From positions 1-64,000 of the forward strand of contig NZ_FRAM01000004.1 of the NCBI RefSeq assembly GCF_900142325.1: a DNA stretch of 64,000 bases. Direction: 5' to 3'. The translations under genes and the position numbers were made by a program. The notes beneath the pieces are model-generated. The model was given only the letters and a program-made list of their open reading frames with translations. It was not told where the DNA came from and made no database searches. Origin of the DNA: Epilithonimonas mollis. Lineage in GTDB: Bacteria; Bacteroidota; Bacteroidia; Flavobacteriales; Weeksellaceae. Shown here one piece after another: positions 62,524-64,000 of the stretch (position 1 is the first letter of the stretch; every line of letters starts with the position of its first letter).

Positions 62524-62540
62524 ATAGGATGCAATCCTAT
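62524..62540. repeat. REP hairpin, downstream arm of the RAYT element
   Basis: ATAGGATgcaATCCTAT, a 7-bp perfect palindrome with a 3-base loop, 28 bp after the transposase stop. The identical stem with loop TTT lies 23 bp before its start at 63044-63060. Confidence 0.75.
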
Positions 62541-62567
62541 CCTATTCGCATTTGAATTAATTGTAAT

Positions 62568-63021
62568 TTAATCCCAAAGATATTTTTCATCATACTCGAT
62601 TCTATATTTTTTATAATAACTGACTAGTTCTTTTTTGAAATCATAGTTTTTATGATGTTCCCACTGATTTTTAATATAATTTTTCACAGCAAAAATATTA
62701 TTTGGGCTAACTGAAAATGCTCCGTAACCGTCTTGCCAAAAGAAAGATTCATACTTTTTACCTTTTGCTTTAATCCATTTCGAAGAATGTGCTTTTATTT
62801 CTTGTACTAATTTCATCAATGCAATTTTCCTAGAGAGCAAGCAAAGAATATGAATGTGATTATCTGTTCCTCCGATTTGGACTGCTGTGCTTTCAAATTG
62901 TTTACAAACCGAACCAATGTAAGCAAATAGTTCATTTTCGATAGTATCATCAATAAAAATCATTTCTATATTTCGTACTAAAAATGATATGAATGTAATT
63001 TTTAACTAGAGATTGTGGCAT
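62568..63021 (-). pseudogene. REP-associated tyrosine transposase (RAYT/TnpA), frameshifted
   Basis: The long open piece (62568-62963, 131 codons) has the HUH motif (His36, His38 in DNHIHIL) and the catalytic Tyr96 with Gln100 (NYIKNQ) of Y1 transposases. Its N-terminus is missing in that frame, but another frame read from the ATG at 63021 gives MPQSLVKNYIHIIFSTKYRND, the usual TnpA start, and runs out at a TGA. Removing one base from the A5 run at 62955-62959 (T5 on the coding strand) fuses the two into 150 residues, the normal length. It sits between trpF and trpB in the same direction and is bracketed by identical hairpins. Programmed frameshifting or a sequence error are alternatives to decay. 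Confidence 0.75.
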
Positions 63022-63043
63022 TATTCCAATTTGTATTTTTTAT

Positions 63044-63060
63044 ATAGGATTTTATCCTAT
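63044..63060. repeat. REP hairpin, upstream arm of the RAYT element
   Basis: ATAGGATtttATCCTAT, stem identical to the arm at 62524-62540. Confidence 0.75.
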
Positions 63061-63066
63061 TCTGTA

Positions 63067-63783
63067 TTAAGTCGTCCCTTTGGGACTGTTTAATAAATTT
63101 ACAAAACGTTTTATTTTTTCTAAATCTTTATTTCCCGGCTCAATTTCAAATTTAGAATTGATATCGAGCGCAATTGGTTGGTGTTTGATGATTGACAGTT
63201 GATGGATATTATCCAATGAAATTCCGCCGCTTAAAAAATAGGGAATCGGGATTTCTATTTCATTCAGTATATTCCAATCGAATGTTTTCCCTGTTCCACC
63301 AAATGCTTTAGAATCGGTATCGAACAAAAGGTAGTTGATGGTTGTTGGTTTTTGGTTGTCAGTCTGAGCGTGGTCGAAGACTTTTCCTATTTCTCTTCTG
63401 ACTTCTGACTTCTGACTTCCAACTCTTATAACTTTTATAATTCCAATTTCAGGATTTAATTTTTGTCTTAATTCCAGAATATAATCATCATTTTCATCGC
63501 CGTGAAGCTGGATGAAATTGAGTTTTGCCTTCTCTGAAATTTCAACAATTTTTTCTAAATTTTCATTCACAAAAACACCAACTTTTCCTTGATGATTAAT
63601 TTCAGAAATTTGGTTCAAATTCAAATGATTCAGAACATATCTTGGCGATTTTTCGTAGAAAATAAAGCCAAGATAATCAATCTTCATAGAAATTAATTCC
63701 TGAATTTGGTTGAGTTTTGTCAAGCCGCAAACTTTTAGTTTTGGTTGATAGTTGTTGGTTGATAGTTGTTGGTTTTCAGACAT
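63067..63783 (-). CDS. trpF: Phosphoribosylanthranilate isomerase with repeat-derived insertions
   Basis: 238 residues; the family is usually about 205-215. Core motifs are present: LKVCGLTK (catalytic Cys), KIDYLGFIFYEKSPRYV, FIQLHGDE, LLFDTDSKAFGGTGKTFDW (catalytic Asp) and FLSGGIS. The extra residues are at the N-terminus (SENQQLSTNNYQP) and in the RVGSQKSEVRREIG to TTINYLLFD region, and both are encoded by interspersed-repeat sequence. It converts phosphoribosylanthranilate to its ribulose form in tryptophan synthesis. Followed by the transposase remnant, preceded by trpC. Confidence 0.93.
   Translation of the reverse strand: MSENQQLSTNNYQPKLKVCGLTKLNQIQELISMKIDYLGFIFYEKSPRYVLNHLNLNQISEINHQGKVGVFVNENLEKIVEISEKAKLNFIQLHGDENDDYILELRQKLNPEIGIIKVIRVGSQKSEVRREIGKVFDHAQTDNQKPTTINYLLFDTDSKAFGGTGKTFDWNILNEIEIPIPYFLSGGISLDNIHQLSIIKHQPIALDINSKFEIEPGNKDLEKIKRFVNLLNSPKGTT
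63331..63420. repeat. In-frame repeat insertion within trpF
   Basis: TTCTGAC is tandemly repeated three times at 63396-63416. It is preceded (63361-63380) by AGTCTGAGCGTGGTCGAAGA, a sequence that I recognise as a common interspersed unit in flavobacteria, and by 18 bases at 63345-63362 identical (inverted) to those before pdxJ. Confidence 0.6.
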
Positions 63784-63801
63784 TGTTATGTTGATAAACT
63801 G

Positions 63802-64000
63802 TTAGACTGTTACATTAGAAATAAATTCTCCAAATTTTTGTCCCGGATTTTCATTTTTCATGAAATATTCGCCCATCAGAAAACCTTCGAAGCCTTTTTC
63901 TTTCAAGAATTTGAAATCTTCTTCGTTATAAATTCCGCTTTCTGCAACTGACAAAATATCGTTTGGAAGTTGGTTTTTCAAATCTACAGAATGTTGCAAA
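63802..64000 (-). CDS. trpC: Indole-3-glycerol phosphate synthase, C-terminal part (right edge cut)
   Basis: The frame is open to the right edge, so about 66 residues of the C-terminal end are visible. LPNDILSVAESGIYN matches the TrpC phosphate-binding strand (SESGI), and FEGFLMGEYFMK is the last barrel strand and helix. TrpC closes the indole ring of the tryptophan pathway. Its stop lies 18 bp before the trpF start; same operon. Confidence 0.88.
   Translation of the reverse strand, partial: LQHSVDLKNQLPNDILSVAESGIYNEEDFKFLKEKGFEGFLMGEYFMKNENPGQKFGEFISNVTV

Overview
The window comes from a member of the Bacteroidota, most likely a Weeksellaceae species related to Chryseobacterium or Epilithonimonas. 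Four proteins end in type IX secretion (T9SS) sorting domains. Promoters fit the Bacteroidetes TAnnTTTG box at -7, the DNA is AT-rich, and there are a DUF5686 outer-membrane protein, a TonB-dependent receptor with HmuY proteins, and PF06580/LytTR signalling. Assignment below family level is inference.

Layout: 1-2043 is the tail of a conjugative element (a giant helicase cut by the window edge, its terminator, and a small ORF). 2044-3972 is decayed DNA holding a GH97 glucosidase remnant and a possible structured RNA. 3973-18931 carries a TPR/HTH regulator, the anaerobic ribonucleotide reductase pair nrdDG, an SDR gene divergent from a Crp/Fnr regulator, a secreted subtilase, sugar-nucleotide genes (DegT aminotransferase, galE), and a LytS/LytR two-component pair divergent from a secreted FG-GAP/UnbV protein. 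19029-42026 is mostly housekeeping (idi, rsmA, ung, pdxJ, gcvP, dgt, lipB) with envelope proteins, two paralogous lactonases around a DUF5686 protein, and small membrane proteins, one of them a 58-residue ORF overlapping its neighbour.

42134-50664 is a complete heme-acquisition locus. A T9SS-type HmuY-like protein diverges from hmuR (TonB receptor), a lipoprotein hmuY, the ABC importer hmuTUV and the cytoplasmic heme-utilisation protein hmuS. The divergent promoters carry palindromes expected of a Fur-like operator. 50813-58866 is a metal-efflux locus: an OmpR-type regulator and histidine kinase, then an outer-membrane factor, a lipoprotein adaptor and an RND pump with the DFG-D-E signature of divalent-cation (Zn/Co/Cd) pumps. 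Three direct repeats spaced 11 bp lie before the efflux genes. 59363-60376 has a signal-peptide-bearing peptide deformylase homologue whose metal-ligand Cys is Asp, and a holin-like membrane protein. 60477-64000 is the trp operon on the minus strand (trpC-trpF-trpB-trpA) with a frameshifted REP-associated transposase between trpF and trpB, bracketed by identical hairpins.

Two kinds of small repeat have invaded the chromosome: REP-like hairpins inside the heme and efflux operons, and heptamer or ACTGACA-type repeats, some of them in frame inside trpF. I see no tRNA, rRNA or CRISPR array.
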